Assembly (NCBI RefSeq): GCF_900128955.1
Contig: NZ_FQTY01000006.1
Location: forward strand, 117,759-181,758
Length of the DNA stretch: 64,000 nt
Direction of reading: 5' to 3'
Origin: Tissierella praeacuta DSM 18095
GTDB taxonomy: Bacteria; Bacillota; Clostridia; Tissierellales; Tissierellaceae
The position numbers and the translations under genes were made by a program. The notes beneath the pieces were generated by a model. That model made no database searches and was not told where the DNA came from. It saw only the letters and a list, made by a program, of their open reading frames with translations. This document shows, piece after piece, positions 48,043 through 56,556 of the stretch (within the stretch, counting starts at the first letter, position 1; the number at the start of each line of letters is the position of its first letter).

Positions 48043-49380
48043 TTAATCAACTCCTATTAAATCTTCATTTTCAAAAGCCTCATATATAGCTCTCATAGCT
48101 AAATCAAAATCTTCATTTTCAACTCCTATAATTATATTTAATTCAGATGACCCCTGAGAAATCATTCTAACATTGACTCCACTATTTCCTAAAGCAGTAA
48201 ATACCTTAGCAGATACACCCTTAGCTTTTATCATCCCTCTTCCTACTACTGCAATTAATGCCATATTAGGATAACAAGATATTGAGTCTGGATTACAATA
48301 TATACGTATTTCTTCAATTACCTTGTCCATTTTTGAATTAAGTTCCGAATTTGAAACTATTACCGATATTGAGTCTATGCCTGTTGGTACATGTTCAATT
48401 GAAATATCATTAGTTTCAAATACAGAAATCAGCTTTCTTAATATACCTGTTTCTGAATTCATTAAAGTCTTTTCTATAGATATAACAGTAAAATCCTTTT
48501 TTCCTGAAATACCTGTTATATTTCCTAAACTAGCTGGAGTATAATCATTTACAATCATAGTTCCAGGTTCTTCTGGAATATTCGTATTCTTAATATTTAT
48601 AGGTATCCCTGCATTTTTCACTGGAAAAATGGCCTCCTCATGAAGAACAGGAGCTCCCATATACGAAAGTTCTCTAAGTTCCTTATAATTAATAATTTCA
48701 ATAGGTTTAGGATTTTTTACAATTCTAGGATCTGCCATTAAAAATCCAGATACATCTGTCCAGTTTTCATAAAGTTTCCCTTTCACTCCATTAGCAATAA
48801 TAGCTCCTGTTATATCAGAACCTCCTCTAGAAAAACTTACTATCTCACCATTTTCTTTAGCACCATAAAATCCAGGGATAACACCATAAGAAATCTTTGT
48901 TAGTTTTAATTCAATTTTTTTCTGTGTGTCTTCTGGAGCAAAATAGCCTTTATTATCAAATACAATTAACTCTGCAGCATCTATAAATTCAAAATCCAAA
49001 TAATTCGAAAGTATAATACCATTTAAATACTCTCCTCTACTAGCAGAATAATCTCTAGAGGCACCATTTTTAATTTTTTCTTTGATTTCAGTTAAAATTT
49101 CATCAATATTTAAACTTAAATCTAACTCATCACATATCCCTTTATATCTTTTTTCAATAATTGAATATACCTCTTCAAAGTTTAATCCATGAGATGCAAG
49201 TTGATGGCACATATACAATAAATCCGTTATTTTATGATCCTTGCTGTTTCTTTTCCCTGGTGCTGATGGTATTATATATCTTCTTCTAGAGTCTGCTTTG
49301 ATTATGTCTTTTACCTTGATAAATTGAGTACTATCAGCTAAGGAACTTCCTCCAAATTTTGCTACAATTATTTCTTTCAA
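48043..49380 (-). CDS. Aspartate kinase
   Basis: First step of the aspartate pathway: aspartate + ATP to aspartyl phosphate. 445 residues of the clostridial monofunctional type: VAKFGGSSLADS at the start, IPSAPGKRNSKDHKITD, SFSRGGSDITGAI near 200, the YENWTDVSGFLMADPRIV substrate region and two C-terminal ACT domains (about 305-445). Start is a TTG at 49380, eight bases from an AGGAGG site. It is the first gene of the threonine operon behind a T-box, so threonine control is likely. Confidence 0.93.
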   Translation of the reverse strand: MKEIIVAKFGGSSLADSTQFIKVKDIIKADSRRRYIIPSAPGKRNSKDHKITDLLYMCHQLASHGLNFEEVYSIIEKRYKGICDELDLSLNIDEILTEIKEKIKNGASRDYSASRGEYLNGIILSNYLDFEFIDAAELIVFDNKGYFAPEDTQKKIELKLTKISYGVIPGFYGAKENGEIVSFSRGGSDITGAIIANGVKGKLYENWTDVSGFLMADPRIVKNPKPIEIINYKELRELSYMGAPVLHEEAIFPVKNAGIPINIKNTNIPEEPGTMIVNDYTPASLGNITGISGKKDFTVISIEKTLMNSETGILRKLISVFETNDISIEHVPTGIDSISVIVSNSELNSKMDKVIEEIRIYCNPDSISCYPNMALIAVVGRGMIKAKGVSAKVFTALGNSGVNVRMISQGSSELNIIIGVENEDFDLAMRAIYEAFENEDLIGVD

Positions 49381-49418
49381 TTCTAATTCCTCCTATATCT
49401 ACTATAAAAATATATACA

Positions 49419-49450
49419 AAAAAACTCGTCCAAAATAGGACGAGTTTTTT
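49419..49450 (-). terminator. T-box-controlled terminator
   Basis: A 13-bp stem (49419-49431 with 49438-49450) with a six-base loop is followed by T residues on the minus strand. It lies just downstream of the T-box sequence and before the aspartate kinase gene. Confidence 0.9.
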
Positions 49451-49653
49451 ATTCTCGTTTCCACCTAAAAACAAATTAAGTAAATAGCTTTAACGCAGCA
49501 AACGCATATCTCTACTATTGTTCAAGATTGAGCTCATAGGTGGTTTTCAATCTAGTGTATCCAAGAAGTCTTTCAGCCGATGAACTTCTCTCTCTAATGA
49601 CCTTAAAAGATTTACTCGTCCTATTCAAAGCTTAGGATGTAATTTTAAATATT
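49451..49653 (-). promoter_or_regulatory. T-box leader with a threonine (ACC) specifier
   Basis: Minus-strand elements in order: GGACGAGTAAA near 49615 (loop-E region), AGAGAG near 49595, GGCTGAAAG near 49578, and the specifier region GAAA-ACC-ACCTATGAG with ACC at 49542-49544. A T-box follows as TTTAGGTGGAAACGAG near 49465, somewhat off the usual AGGGUGGNACCGCG. Uncharged tRNA-Thr would stabilise the antiterminator and turn the threonine genes on. Confidence 0.85.
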
Positions 49654-49659
49654 TCTACC

Positions 49660-49688
49660 ATTATACAGCATTGTCTTGTTAAAGTAAA
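49660..49688 (-). promoter_or_regulatory. Promoter of the threonine operon
   Basis: On the minus strand TTTACT (49683-49688) and a perfect TATAAT (49660-49665) are 17 bases apart, placing the transcript start at the 5' end of the T-box leader. Confidence 0.75.
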
Positions 49689-49693
49689 GTGTT

Positions 49694-50665
49694 TTATTTT
49701 TTTTCAATAGAAAAATAAACAAACTGCTTACTTTCTCCTAAATATTTATTTCCTTTATTGCCTTCAATAATAATATTATATTTTTCTGTAGATATTTTTT
49801 TACTATTAACCTTCTCTTCAAAGATATCCCTATATTCTTCTAATAATAATTTTCTTTCCTCTTTATTTAAGTCTAGACTAGAAATCAAGTTTAGAAAAAC
49901 TTCTATATCTATTATATCTAATTTACTATCATTATCTTTTTTTATAAGTATATTTACTTTTTCTATCTCTTTGTTCTTTAAAAACAAATTATATCTAATA
50001 CTAGGATTATCAGTTCTATAATTTCCTATATATCCACTGCTGTTTACAAAATTTATTAAATCCAGTTCTTCTCCCTTAATTACATTATCTAAAATGTAAT
50101 TATCATCGGAAATTTTATTAAAAATATTTCTATAATCATTATCTTTAATATCTAGAATATTTAGTTCAACAGCTATACGATTATCTTTATAATTTATATT
50201 GTCTGCTGTTGAAACTGTTACAATTGCTCTCCCTATTTTCTTTGAAAGTAAAGTATTTGGTTCTAATTTTTTATTTGACATTTCATTTACATAAGCTTTT
50301 AATCCACGAGCTATACTCTTATCTATAATCTGAATTAAATCATTAAAATAATCTTCATGATATCTAGACATATTATTATCAAATCTTGTATTATAAGAAT
50401 CTCTTGGATAATTATCATATATATTTATATATAGAAAATCAAAATTATCGTTCTTTAGAACATCTTTATATTTTTCTCCTAAATGATTTATCTCATATAT
50501 AACATTTTTAATATATCCTTCTACATATACCTGCTCTTGATTATCCCTAAGGGAATGGGTTTTCACTATTCTTACTCTATTATTAAAATTATCCTCTGTA
50601 TTTACTATTCCTGAACAGCTAGTTAAAATTAAAGAGCATCCAATTAACCCTATTAATTTTTTCAT
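49694..50665 (-). CDS. Lipoprotein of unknown function in an ABC transporter operon
   Basis: 323 residues. The signal peptide has lipobox LTSCSG (Cys about 17), then a polar, Asn/Asp/Lys-rich exported part with alternating strands and helices. No recognised domain is present; notable pieces are VYVEGYIKNVIYEINHLG and a mid-region DNYPRDSYNTRFDNN. It is 11 bases downstream of the permease gene and belongs to the GntR-ATPase-permease operon, so it may be the extracellular partner of that transporter. No terminator was seen between its stop and the threonine promoter. Confidence 0.65.
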   Translation of the reverse strand: MKKLIGLIGCSLILTSCSGIVNTEDNFNNRVRIVKTHSLRDNQEQVYVEGYIKNVIYEINHLGEKYKDVLKNDNFDFLYINIYDNYPRDSYNTRFDNNMSRYHEDYFNDLIQIIDKSIARGLKAYVNEMSNKKLEPNTLLSKKIGRAIVTVSTADNINYKDNRIAVELNILDIKDNDYRNIFNKISDDNYILDNVIKGEELDLINFVNSSGYIGNYRTDNPSIRYNLFLKNKEIEKVNILIKKDNDSKLDIIDIEVFLNLISSLDLNKEERKLLLEEYRDIFEEKVNSKKISTEKYNIIIEGNKGNKYLGESKQFVYFSIEKK

Positions 50666-50676
50666 AATTATCCCTC

Positions 50677-51780
50677 CTATCTATTTCCTACTTCAGTTAT
50701 TTTATTGCTTATAAAATAGCCTATATAGGCTGATACCAAAATTATAATCAAAAACAATATATTATTTATTTCAATCATCAAAAATCTGTTAAAAATCATA
50801 GATACTAATAATCCACTACATATAGTAACTCCAAACTTAAATATTTGCCTAAATATCTTAAATATTATTATTCTATTTTCATCTTCTATTTTTGAGTTTT
50901 TTGCAAATTTATAGGCTATGGTTATATTTAATGAACTTAAAATTATACCCACTAGATATTTTAATGATAGGTTTTCTATAATATTTTTCCTTACTATACT
51001 TCTTCCTGTATTATCTATAATTAAATCTATAGAGCCATAATCTATAGGATATGCCCAAGGTAATAGCCAATTAGCCTTTTCCAATATTTTATTTAATAAC
51101 TCAGACCTGTATATAGAAATAATATTAAATCTTCCTAATGTTAATATCGTAGCCCATAGTAGAAATAACGGTGCTAACCATATTAATATTCCAGTTACTA
51201 TGCCACCAACAGTATGTGTAAAAGTATATTGAATCATAAATAGAAATGTATAAAAGCTAATAACTACAAAATAAATTATCCCCATCTCCTTTAGAATAGT
51301 ACCTACACTATCTATTTCTATAAAAGGTTCTGATATTAAACTTATTTTATATATATCTTTTATCCAAAACATATTGCTTTTTCTTACAACTATTAAACCT
51401 ATTATTAAAACTATAAACCCCAATGTTATATTTGCTAATCCAAGTAATATCTTGACTTTAAAAAATTCTTCCCTCTTTATTGGCAAGGCTTTTAGAAATC
51501 TACCTATCTCTTGACCTTTTTCTGATTGAAATTGCATAAATACTTGTATTATTGCAATAACTGTAAATAATACTAATACCATAGGTGCAATTCTTTCCAT
51601 TGCATCTTTAATTAGAGTTTCATTTCCAGATATACCGTCAAAAATCATCCTCTCATATTTAGTATTTAAATTTATACTAAACATTAGTATAATAAAAAAA
51701 CTAATTATAACAGATAACAATGATATCCATTTCATAGATCTAGTCTCATGTTTTAATATTGATCTATTCACATATTTCAC
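50677..51780 (-). CDS. ABC transporter permease, YtrC/D-like
   Basis: 367 residues with about seven membrane helices: one near the start (ISLLSVIISFFIILMFSI), an extracytoplasmic loop, and six more up to the C-terminus (NILFLIIILVSAYIGYFIS). The segment QFQSEKGQEIGRFLKALPIKREEFFKVK after helix 2 is the cytoplasmic coupling region seen in ABC-2 type exporters. Its start overlaps the end of the ATPase gene by 17 bases. It is likely an exporter or membrane-stress sensor of the Ytr/Bce-like kind; substrate unknown. Confidence 0.8.
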   Translation of the reverse strand: MKYVNRSILKHETRSMKWISLLSVIISFFIILMFSINLNTKYERMIFDGISGNETLIKDAMERIAPMVLVLFTVIAIIQVFMQFQSEKGQEIGRFLKALPIKREEFFKVKILLGLANITLGFIVLIIGLIVVRKSNMFWIKDIYKISLISEPFIEIDSVGTILKEMGIIYFVVISFYTFLFMIQYTFTHTVGGIVTGILIWLAPLFLLWATILTLGRFNIISIYRSELLNKILEKANWLLPWAYPIDYGSIDLIIDNTGRSIVRKNIIENLSLKYLVGIILSSLNITIAYKFAKNSKIEDENRIIIFKIFRQIFKFGVTICSGLLVSMIFNRFLMIEINNILFLIIILVSAYIGYFISNKITEVGNR

Positions 51781-52657
51781 TCCTATCTATTTTTTTATTT
51801 GTATATATAAATATCTCCTCTAAAGAAATTCCTACATTTTCAATAAGTTCTGCCCCTAAGTTATTTAAATCTGATAATACTTCTTCACCGTAATTATCAA
51901 TAATTAAATAATATACACTTCCTATTTTTTCAATATTTATAATACTATCTATTTTTTCAAGTTCTTTCTCCACATCTTTTTTAAATATAACCTGCAGCTT
52001 TTTAACACTTTCTTTTATTTCATCTATATTAGATTGATATTTAACCTTCCCTTTATGAAGTATTGTTACTTCATCACATATTTTCTCTAACTCTCCAATA
52101 TGATGGGAGCTTATAACTACTGTATTTTCTTTTTCATGTACTTGATTTATTAGAATATCTAATAAATCCTTTTTTATAATAGCATCTAATCCAGAAGTTG
52201 GTTCATCTAATATTAAAACTTCAGGATTTATAGATAAATTTAACATTAAGGCTAATCTCATTTGCATACCTTTTGATAATTGCCTTACTTTTTTATCTAA
52301 TTTCAAATTAAAAATTTCATTGTAATTATAAAAATCATCTGTTGAAAAATCTTTATATATTCCTGAGTAAAAATCTAATAATTCTTTTATCTTGTAATCT
52401 TTAAAATATTGGTTTCTATCTGCTACATATCCTATTTTTTCTTTAACTTTTCTATTATCATAAACCTCCTCACCATCTATAAGTATCTTACCTTCCTCTA
52501 CTTGATATACTCCTGATAACATCTGTAGTAAAGTAGTTTTACCAGCTCCATTTTCTCCTATTATTCCATGTATTGTACCTTTTTTTATACTCATATTCAC
52601 ATTATCTAAGGCTTTAAAACCATTAAAAACCTTATTTACACCTATTACTTCTATCAT
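51764..52657 (-). CDS. ABC transporter ATP-binding protein
   Basis: 297 residues. Walker A is GENGAGKTTLL (about 38), signature is QLSKGMQMRLAL (about 133), Walker B is VLILDEPTSGLD, and the switch His is in VISSHHIGEL. A C-terminal extension of about 80 residues is typical of ABC-2-type exporters. The product pairs with the permease encoded next. Its start overlaps the end of the GntR gene by four bases (ATGA), so the regulator, ATPase and permease are translated in sequence. Confidence 0.92.
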   Translation of the reverse strand: MIEVIGVNKVFNGFKALDNVNMSIKKGTIHGIIGENGAGKTTLLQMLSGVYQVEEGKILIDGEEVYDNRKVKEKIGYVADRNQYFKDYKIKELLDFYSGIYKDFSTDDFYNYNEIFNLKLDKKVRQLSKGMQMRLALMLNLSINPEVLILDEPTSGLDAIIKKDLLDILINQVHEKENTVVISSHHIGELEKICDEVTILHKGKVKYQSNIDEIKESVKKLQVIFKKDVEKELEKIDSIINIEKIGSVYYLIIDNYGEEVLSDLNNLGAELIENVGISLEEIFIYTNKKIDRSEICE

Positions 52658-53040
52658 TTTATCCCTCCTTCTATACCTAATTGTATTTTATCTATTTCTT
52701 CATAAATTTTATTTTTGTCATATCCTAAATGTACCAACTCTACACATATATTTCTAAGTCCCTCTAGAGCCTTTTCTAATCTTTCATAATCAATAGGCCT
52801 CTCACTATAAGCACTCATAAAAGTTCCCCTCCCCCGAACAGTATATATTATCTTCTGCCTTTCTAGTTCTTGATAAGCTTTGCTAACAGTATTAGGATTA
52901 ACAGACAACATACTAGCCATCTGCCTTACGGAAGGCAACTTATCATCCGGTTTAAGTATATGCTTTAAAGATAATTCTTTTATGCTATCTATAATTTGTT
53001 CATATATAGGTTTGTCACTCATAATATTTATATTAAACAT
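52654..53040 (-). CDS. GntR-family regulator, YtrA subfamily
   Basis: 128 residues: a winged helix-turn-helix (about 10-78) with KLPSVRQMASMLSVNPNTVSKAYQELE as the GntR DNA-binding signature, RGRGTFM as the wing, and a short C-terminal helical dimer region of about 45 residues that defines the YtrA type. Such proteins repress their own ABC transporter operon. An 11-base inverted repeat overlapping its promoter is the likely operator. Confidence 0.9.
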   Translation of the reverse strand: MFNINIMSDKPIYEQIIDSIKELSLKHILKPDDKLPSVRQMASMLSVNPNTVSKAYQELERQKIIYTVRGRGTFMSAYSERPIDYERLEKALEGLRNICVELVHLGYDKNKIYEEIDKIQLGIEGGIK

Positions 53041-53055
53041 AATAACCCTCCTTTC

Positions 53056-53108
53056 TAGTGTACTATGTGTATTGTGTGTATTATACCTTATAGTACACTA
53101 TTTGTAAA
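53056..53108 (-). promoter_or_regulatory. Promoter and operator of the YtrA-like operon
   Basis: On the minus strand TTTACA (53103-53108) and TATAAT (53080-53085) are 17 bases apart. Perfect 11-base half-sites TAGTGTACTAT (53056-53066) and its inverse (53090-53100) flank the -10; one half-site fills the spacer. This layout fits autorepression by the GntR protein encoded 16 bases downstream. Confidence 0.8.
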
Positions 53109-53163
53109 GTGTTTTTTATAATTTTAGTAACTTTAACTGCCTATTAGATAAATTAATAAAACC

Positions 53164-53215
53164 ATTATAATATTTAAGGGATTTCCCCTAGGGGAAATCC
53201 CTTAAATATTATAAT
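53164..53215. terminator. Perfect 52-base palindrome, bidirectional terminator-like
   Basis: Two 26-base arms meet without a spacer at 53189/53190, with a G/C-rich core (GGGATTTCCCCT) and A/T-rich ends. It lies downstream of the DUF169 gene stop (53246) on the minus strand, so termination is its likely job. Confidence 0.75.
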
Positions 53216-53245
53216 TTATTCTGCAAAATCCTTATTATTTCAATA

Positions 53246-54040
53246 TTAAATTCCACCATAAAGCCCATCATCATAATTCTTATTATATATAATTTGAACA
53301 TATTCTTCTAAACCATTTTCTATTATTCTTGCCTGAATTTTAGCTTTGTTTTTATTTCTTTCTATTGGATTAATAGTCATTTCTATACCATTGACTATTT
53401 CATTGAACATATGATATGGCATTCCTACACCTAGTTCGCTATTTTCCCACTGAGCTAAAAGTCTAGTTCCTGCACATAACATAGATACATTTATATCATT
53501 AGTTTCAAATGGATATGATGTACACTCCTGACATATGGCTTGCATTCCAGCTAACTTGATATTCTTAGCTTGTCCATTGTGATATGCATATCCTTGAGTA
53601 ATACGCATCATATTATATGGTTCTGTAACTATAATCACAACGTCTGGCTCTACTTCAAATTCCTTTAATGGCATTATATTTATGCCATATATTATATGTT
53701 TACAATAAACCATATCTTTGCTTACACTTCTGCCTATACATAAGTTTTTATAAGTTCCTATTTTAACCCTACCTTTACCAGAGTCATCTTCATGAGTTGT
53801 TTCTAGTAAACCTATAGCTTTGGCTGCAGAAAGGCAAGCAAAATTTTCTAATTTTGCCTTTATACACTCCCCTCTCATTCCATTTCTGACCATTGTACAG
53901 TATGCCATCTTATTTGTAAGTGCCCTTCCTTTTGATTCTATAAACTCCTTTTCATCAAATAAAAACTTTACACCTACAACCTCTCTGTTCAACTCTAAAT
54001 ATGCATTTAATTTTAATATATTTAATTTTATATTATCCAA
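53246..54040 (-). CDS. DUF169 family protein
   Basis: 264 residues of the DUF169 (COG2043) family, uncharacterised proteins frequent in anaerobes and methanogens. Seen: an N-terminal 'LNREVVGVKFLFD' strand, several conserved Cys in YCTMVRNGMRGECIK, ENFACLSAAKA, KNLCIGR and GMQAICQECTSYPF, and a MPYHMFNEIVNGIE helix near the C-terminus. The many Cys suggest metal or cluster binding, but this is unproven. Start is a TTG at 54040, six bases from GGAG. It is probably a single gene. Confidence 0.85.
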   Translation of the reverse strand: MDNIKLNILKLNAYLELNREVVGVKFLFDEKEFIESKGRALTNKMAYCTMVRNGMRGECIKAKLENFACLSAAKAIGLLETTHEDDSGKGRVKIGTYKNLCIGRSVSKDMVYCKHIIYGINIMPLKEFEVEPDVVIIVTEPYNMMRITQGYAYHNGQAKNIKLAGMQAICQECTSYPFETNDINVSMLCAGTRLLAQWENSELGVGMPYHMFNEIVNGIEMTINPIERNKNKAKIQARIIENGLEEYVQIIYNKNYDDGLYGGI

Positions 54041-54057
54041 TTATATCTCCTCTCAGT

Positions 54058-54268
54058 CTATTCAAATAGAACATAGGTAAAATCATAACGGTTATTAAAC
54101 TTCTCTTTAAATTCTTCTTGCTTTTGATATTCGAGAACAGCCTTTACCCAATCTTCATTTTCATCTTCACTTCTTACAATTAATCCTAATGGATAATCTT
54201 CGTTAGAAAAGTAAAAATGATAAAATCAAAATCACAGCAAGTCCCATTAAACTCCTTTTTTTGACCAA
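54058..54268 (-). pseudogene. Secreted substrate-binding-protein gene reduced to its two ends
   Basis: A GGAGGG site and TTG at 54268 open a signal-peptide-like piece (VKKRSLMGLAVILILSFLLF) that stops at once. In another frame the DNA then encodes NEDYPLGLIVRSEDENEDWV and a helical end up to TAG at 54058, which resembles the C-terminus of a periplasmic-type solute-binding protein (MetQ/NMT1 style). Around 200 or more residues would be missing between. The family label is tentative. Confidence 0.6.
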
Positions 54269-54576
54269 ATTTAACCCTCCTAATAAATTCTAGCAAATTC
54301 CAACAAATTCCAACAAGCATTATTATATATTTATCAATAGATATAGTCTAATAGATATTATCTATAGTGTTTAGACTATAATAAGTTGTATCTATTTGCT
54401 TTATGATAACCATAAGATTATTTTTTAACTTTTTGCAAGAAATAGAATACACTAAATATAGAAAATAAATTACTCCATGATATCTCTTCAGCGTTAGACT
54501 TTTCCAATTGCTGGTGATATAATATTAACAATAAGGTGTTATAAAAATATGTCAAAACTATTTAAGGGGGATTATT
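54269..54576. other. Intergenic region before the saccharopine-dehydrogenase-like gene
   Basis: No gene was recognised. A short AAATTCCAACA direct repeat lies near 54295-54315. A plausible plus-strand promoter (TTAGAC near 54496 and TATAAT near 54517) and an AAGGGGG ribosome site serve the gene starting at 54577. Confidence 0.6.
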
Positions 54577-55770
54577 ATGAAACTGGTTGTATTAGGTGGA
54601 GCAGGTTCTCAAGCACTTTATGGAATTAGGGATTTAATCAATCATGGTAGCATTTTTGACGAGGTAGTTATTTCATCTCGTAATCTTGAAAAAAACAAGA
54701 AAATTGTGGAAAAGCTAAATTCACCAATAGTTAAAGCTGCAGAAGTTGATGTTTCTGACCAAGCAGCATTATACGAACTTATAAAGGATTGTGACGTAGT
54801 TGCAAACTGCACAGGTCCTTATCATATTCTTGCATATAAGATTATAGAGACTACAATAAAGGCTGGTAAACACTATATTGACTTTTGCGATGATATTGAA
54901 GCATTCAACAATATATTTGAATCAGAATTACCTAAAAAAGCTGAAGAAAAAGGACTTAGTATGATAATGGGTCTTGGAGCAAGTCCAGGATTTTTATCAA
55001 TACTAGCATGTAGTGCAGAACAACGTTATTTTGATTCATTAAAGGAAGCCATATTCTATTTTGCATGTGATGAGAAAGAACCAGGTGGTCCTGCAGTTCT
55101 TGGACATATGTTAGAATGTATACACAACGCACCATATATTAAAGATGGAGAAAAGTTCAATGAACCTTCATTCCGTGAAGAATGGGATTTTGATTTTGGA
55201 GAACCTTATGGAGTTCGTAAAGTTACTAGAATAGGTCATCCTGAAGTATTTACATTCCCCAGATACTCACCAGGAATTCAAAACGTATCTATAAGATTTA
55301 GTCTTGAACCATTCTCAGCATACGAAGGTTTTAGAGACCTTAGCTTAGCAGGTCTTACATCTAATCACAAACTTAATATCAATGGCAATCCTGTATCACC
55401 TCGTGACTTTGCACTGGCTGTATTATTAGCACAAAAGGCAAGTCAACCAGTCATGACAGAAGAAGAACTTAAAGAATTTTTAAAAGGAGTTACTGCATGT
55501 GCAGCTACTGAACTCCATGGGAAAAAAGATGGTAAAGACATATCTTATATAGGAAGAGTGGCTGGAAACATGGCTCCACTTACAGCAATACCACTGATCA
55601 TAGGTGCTGAAATGTTAGGCAAAGGTGAAATATCTAAAAAAGGTATAATGGTAGCTGAGGAAGCTATTGAAGATGCAGATAAATTTGTAAAGGAAACTAT
55701 AAAGAGAATCCGTCAAGATGGATTTGGATTTAAAATTAGAGAAGAACTTACCCTTAGAGAAGAATATTAA
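54577..55770 (+). CDS. Saccharopine dehydrogenase-like oxidoreductase
   Basis: 397 residues. The Rossmann start MKLVVLGGAGSQALYGI has the G-x-G-x2-A type nucleotide site, and VDVSDQAALYELIKDCDVVANCTGPYH is the strand-loop typical of the saccharopine dehydrogenase/carboxynorspermidine family. LGASPGFLSILACSAEQ marks the domain boundary. The substrate is unknown; family members act on amino-acid imines. AAGGGGG precedes the ATG. It is monocistronic, and converges with the ABC transporter operon across a terminator. Confidence 0.8.
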   Translation: MKLVVLGGAGSQALYGIRDLINHGSIFDEVVISSRNLEKNKKIVEKLNSPIVKAAEVDVSDQAALYELIKDCDVVANCTGPYHILAYKIIETTIKAGKHYIDFCDDIEAFNNIFESELPKKAEEKGLSMIMGLGASPGFLSILACSAEQRYFDSLKEAIFYFACDEKEPGGPAVLGHMLECIHNAPYIKDGEKFNEPSFREEWDFDFGEPYGVRKVTRIGHPEVFTFPRYSPGIQNVSIRFSLEPFSAYEGFRDLSLAGLTSNHKLNINGNPVSPRDFALAVLLAQKASQPVMTEEELKEFLKGVTACAATELHGKKDGKDISYIGRVAGNMAPLTAIPLIIGAEMLGKGEISKKGIMVAEEAIEDADKFVKETIKRIRQDGFGFKIREELTLREEY

Positions 55771-55792
55771 AAAACAATATAGTATTTATTAT

Positions 55793-55834
55793 AAAACCTT
55801 ATAAAAGCTATTTTTTTAGCTATTATAAGGTTTT
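55793..55834. terminator. Rho-independent terminator after the saccharopine-dehydrogenase-like gene
   Basis: A 12-bp stem (55793-55804 with 55823-55834) extended by an inner AAAGCTA/TAGCT pairing, with T runs, lies in the convergent gap. Confidence 0.8.
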
Positions 55835-55914
55835 TATTTATTATTTATTAAATTTGTAAATTCTTTAAAATCTTAACTACATATCTATCTCTTAAATAAT
55901 TATTTTTAGATAGT

Positions 55915-56556
55915 CTAAACTTCATGACAACAGTTTATATTGTTTTTATCCTTATTTAACTGATCCATATAATAAATACTATCACATATTTTATTTAATA
56001 TGTTTTTTTCATGACTAACTACAACTATACCTATATCTCTTTTCTTACATACCTGTAATAATTTATTCCAAATCTTTGCTTGAGTAATTCCATCTAACAT
56101 AGTAGTCATTTCATCTGCAATAATATACTTAGTATTGGCATTTAATGAACGAACTATAGAAAACCTTTGTAATTCTCCACCTGATAGCTCAATAGGCCAT
56201 CTATTCATCCATTCATGTTTTATTCCAAAATCATCTAATAACTCCTTATCTGGACTATAGCTTTCATTTATAATTCTTTCCATTTTCCATTTTGGGTTCA
56301 TAGCTTTTTCAGGATGTTGCAATATTAACTGTACTTTTTGAAAACCTTTATTTTGTTTTTTTTCACCATCAATTAGTATTTCCCCTTCACATGGTTGTAC
56401 ATAATTTGCTAATACTTTAGCAAAAGTTGTTTTGCCACATCCACTATAGCCGGATATACCCACCACTTCTCCTGAATTAATAGTTAAATTTACATTTCTA
56501 AATATCCATTTATTCTTCTCATAATAAAAACCTAACTTTTTACATTCTAGTGACAT
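55915..56556 (-). CDS. ABC transporter ATP-binding protein, second subunit (DppF/NikE type)
   Basis: 213 residues, shorter than peptide-type DppF (about 320) and closer to NikE or metallophore-transporter ATPases. Walker A is GYSGCGKTTFA, signature is ELSGGELQRFS, Walker B is YIIADEMTTMLD, and the switch His is in VVVSHEKN. It lacks the C-terminal oligopeptide-binding extension. Its start overlaps the end of the first ATPase gene by 17 bases. It is the last gene of the operon. Confidence 0.9.
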   Translation of the reverse strand: MSLECKKLGFYYEKNKWIFRNVNLTINSGEVVGISGYSGCGKTTFAKVLANYVQPCEGEILIDGEKKQNKGFQKVQLILQHPEKAMNPKWKMERIINESYSPDKELLDDFGIKHEWMNRWPIELSGGELQRFSIVRSLNANTKYIIADEMTTMLDGITQAKIWNKLLQVCKKRDIGIVVVSHEKNILNKICDSIYYMDQLNKDKNNINCCHEV

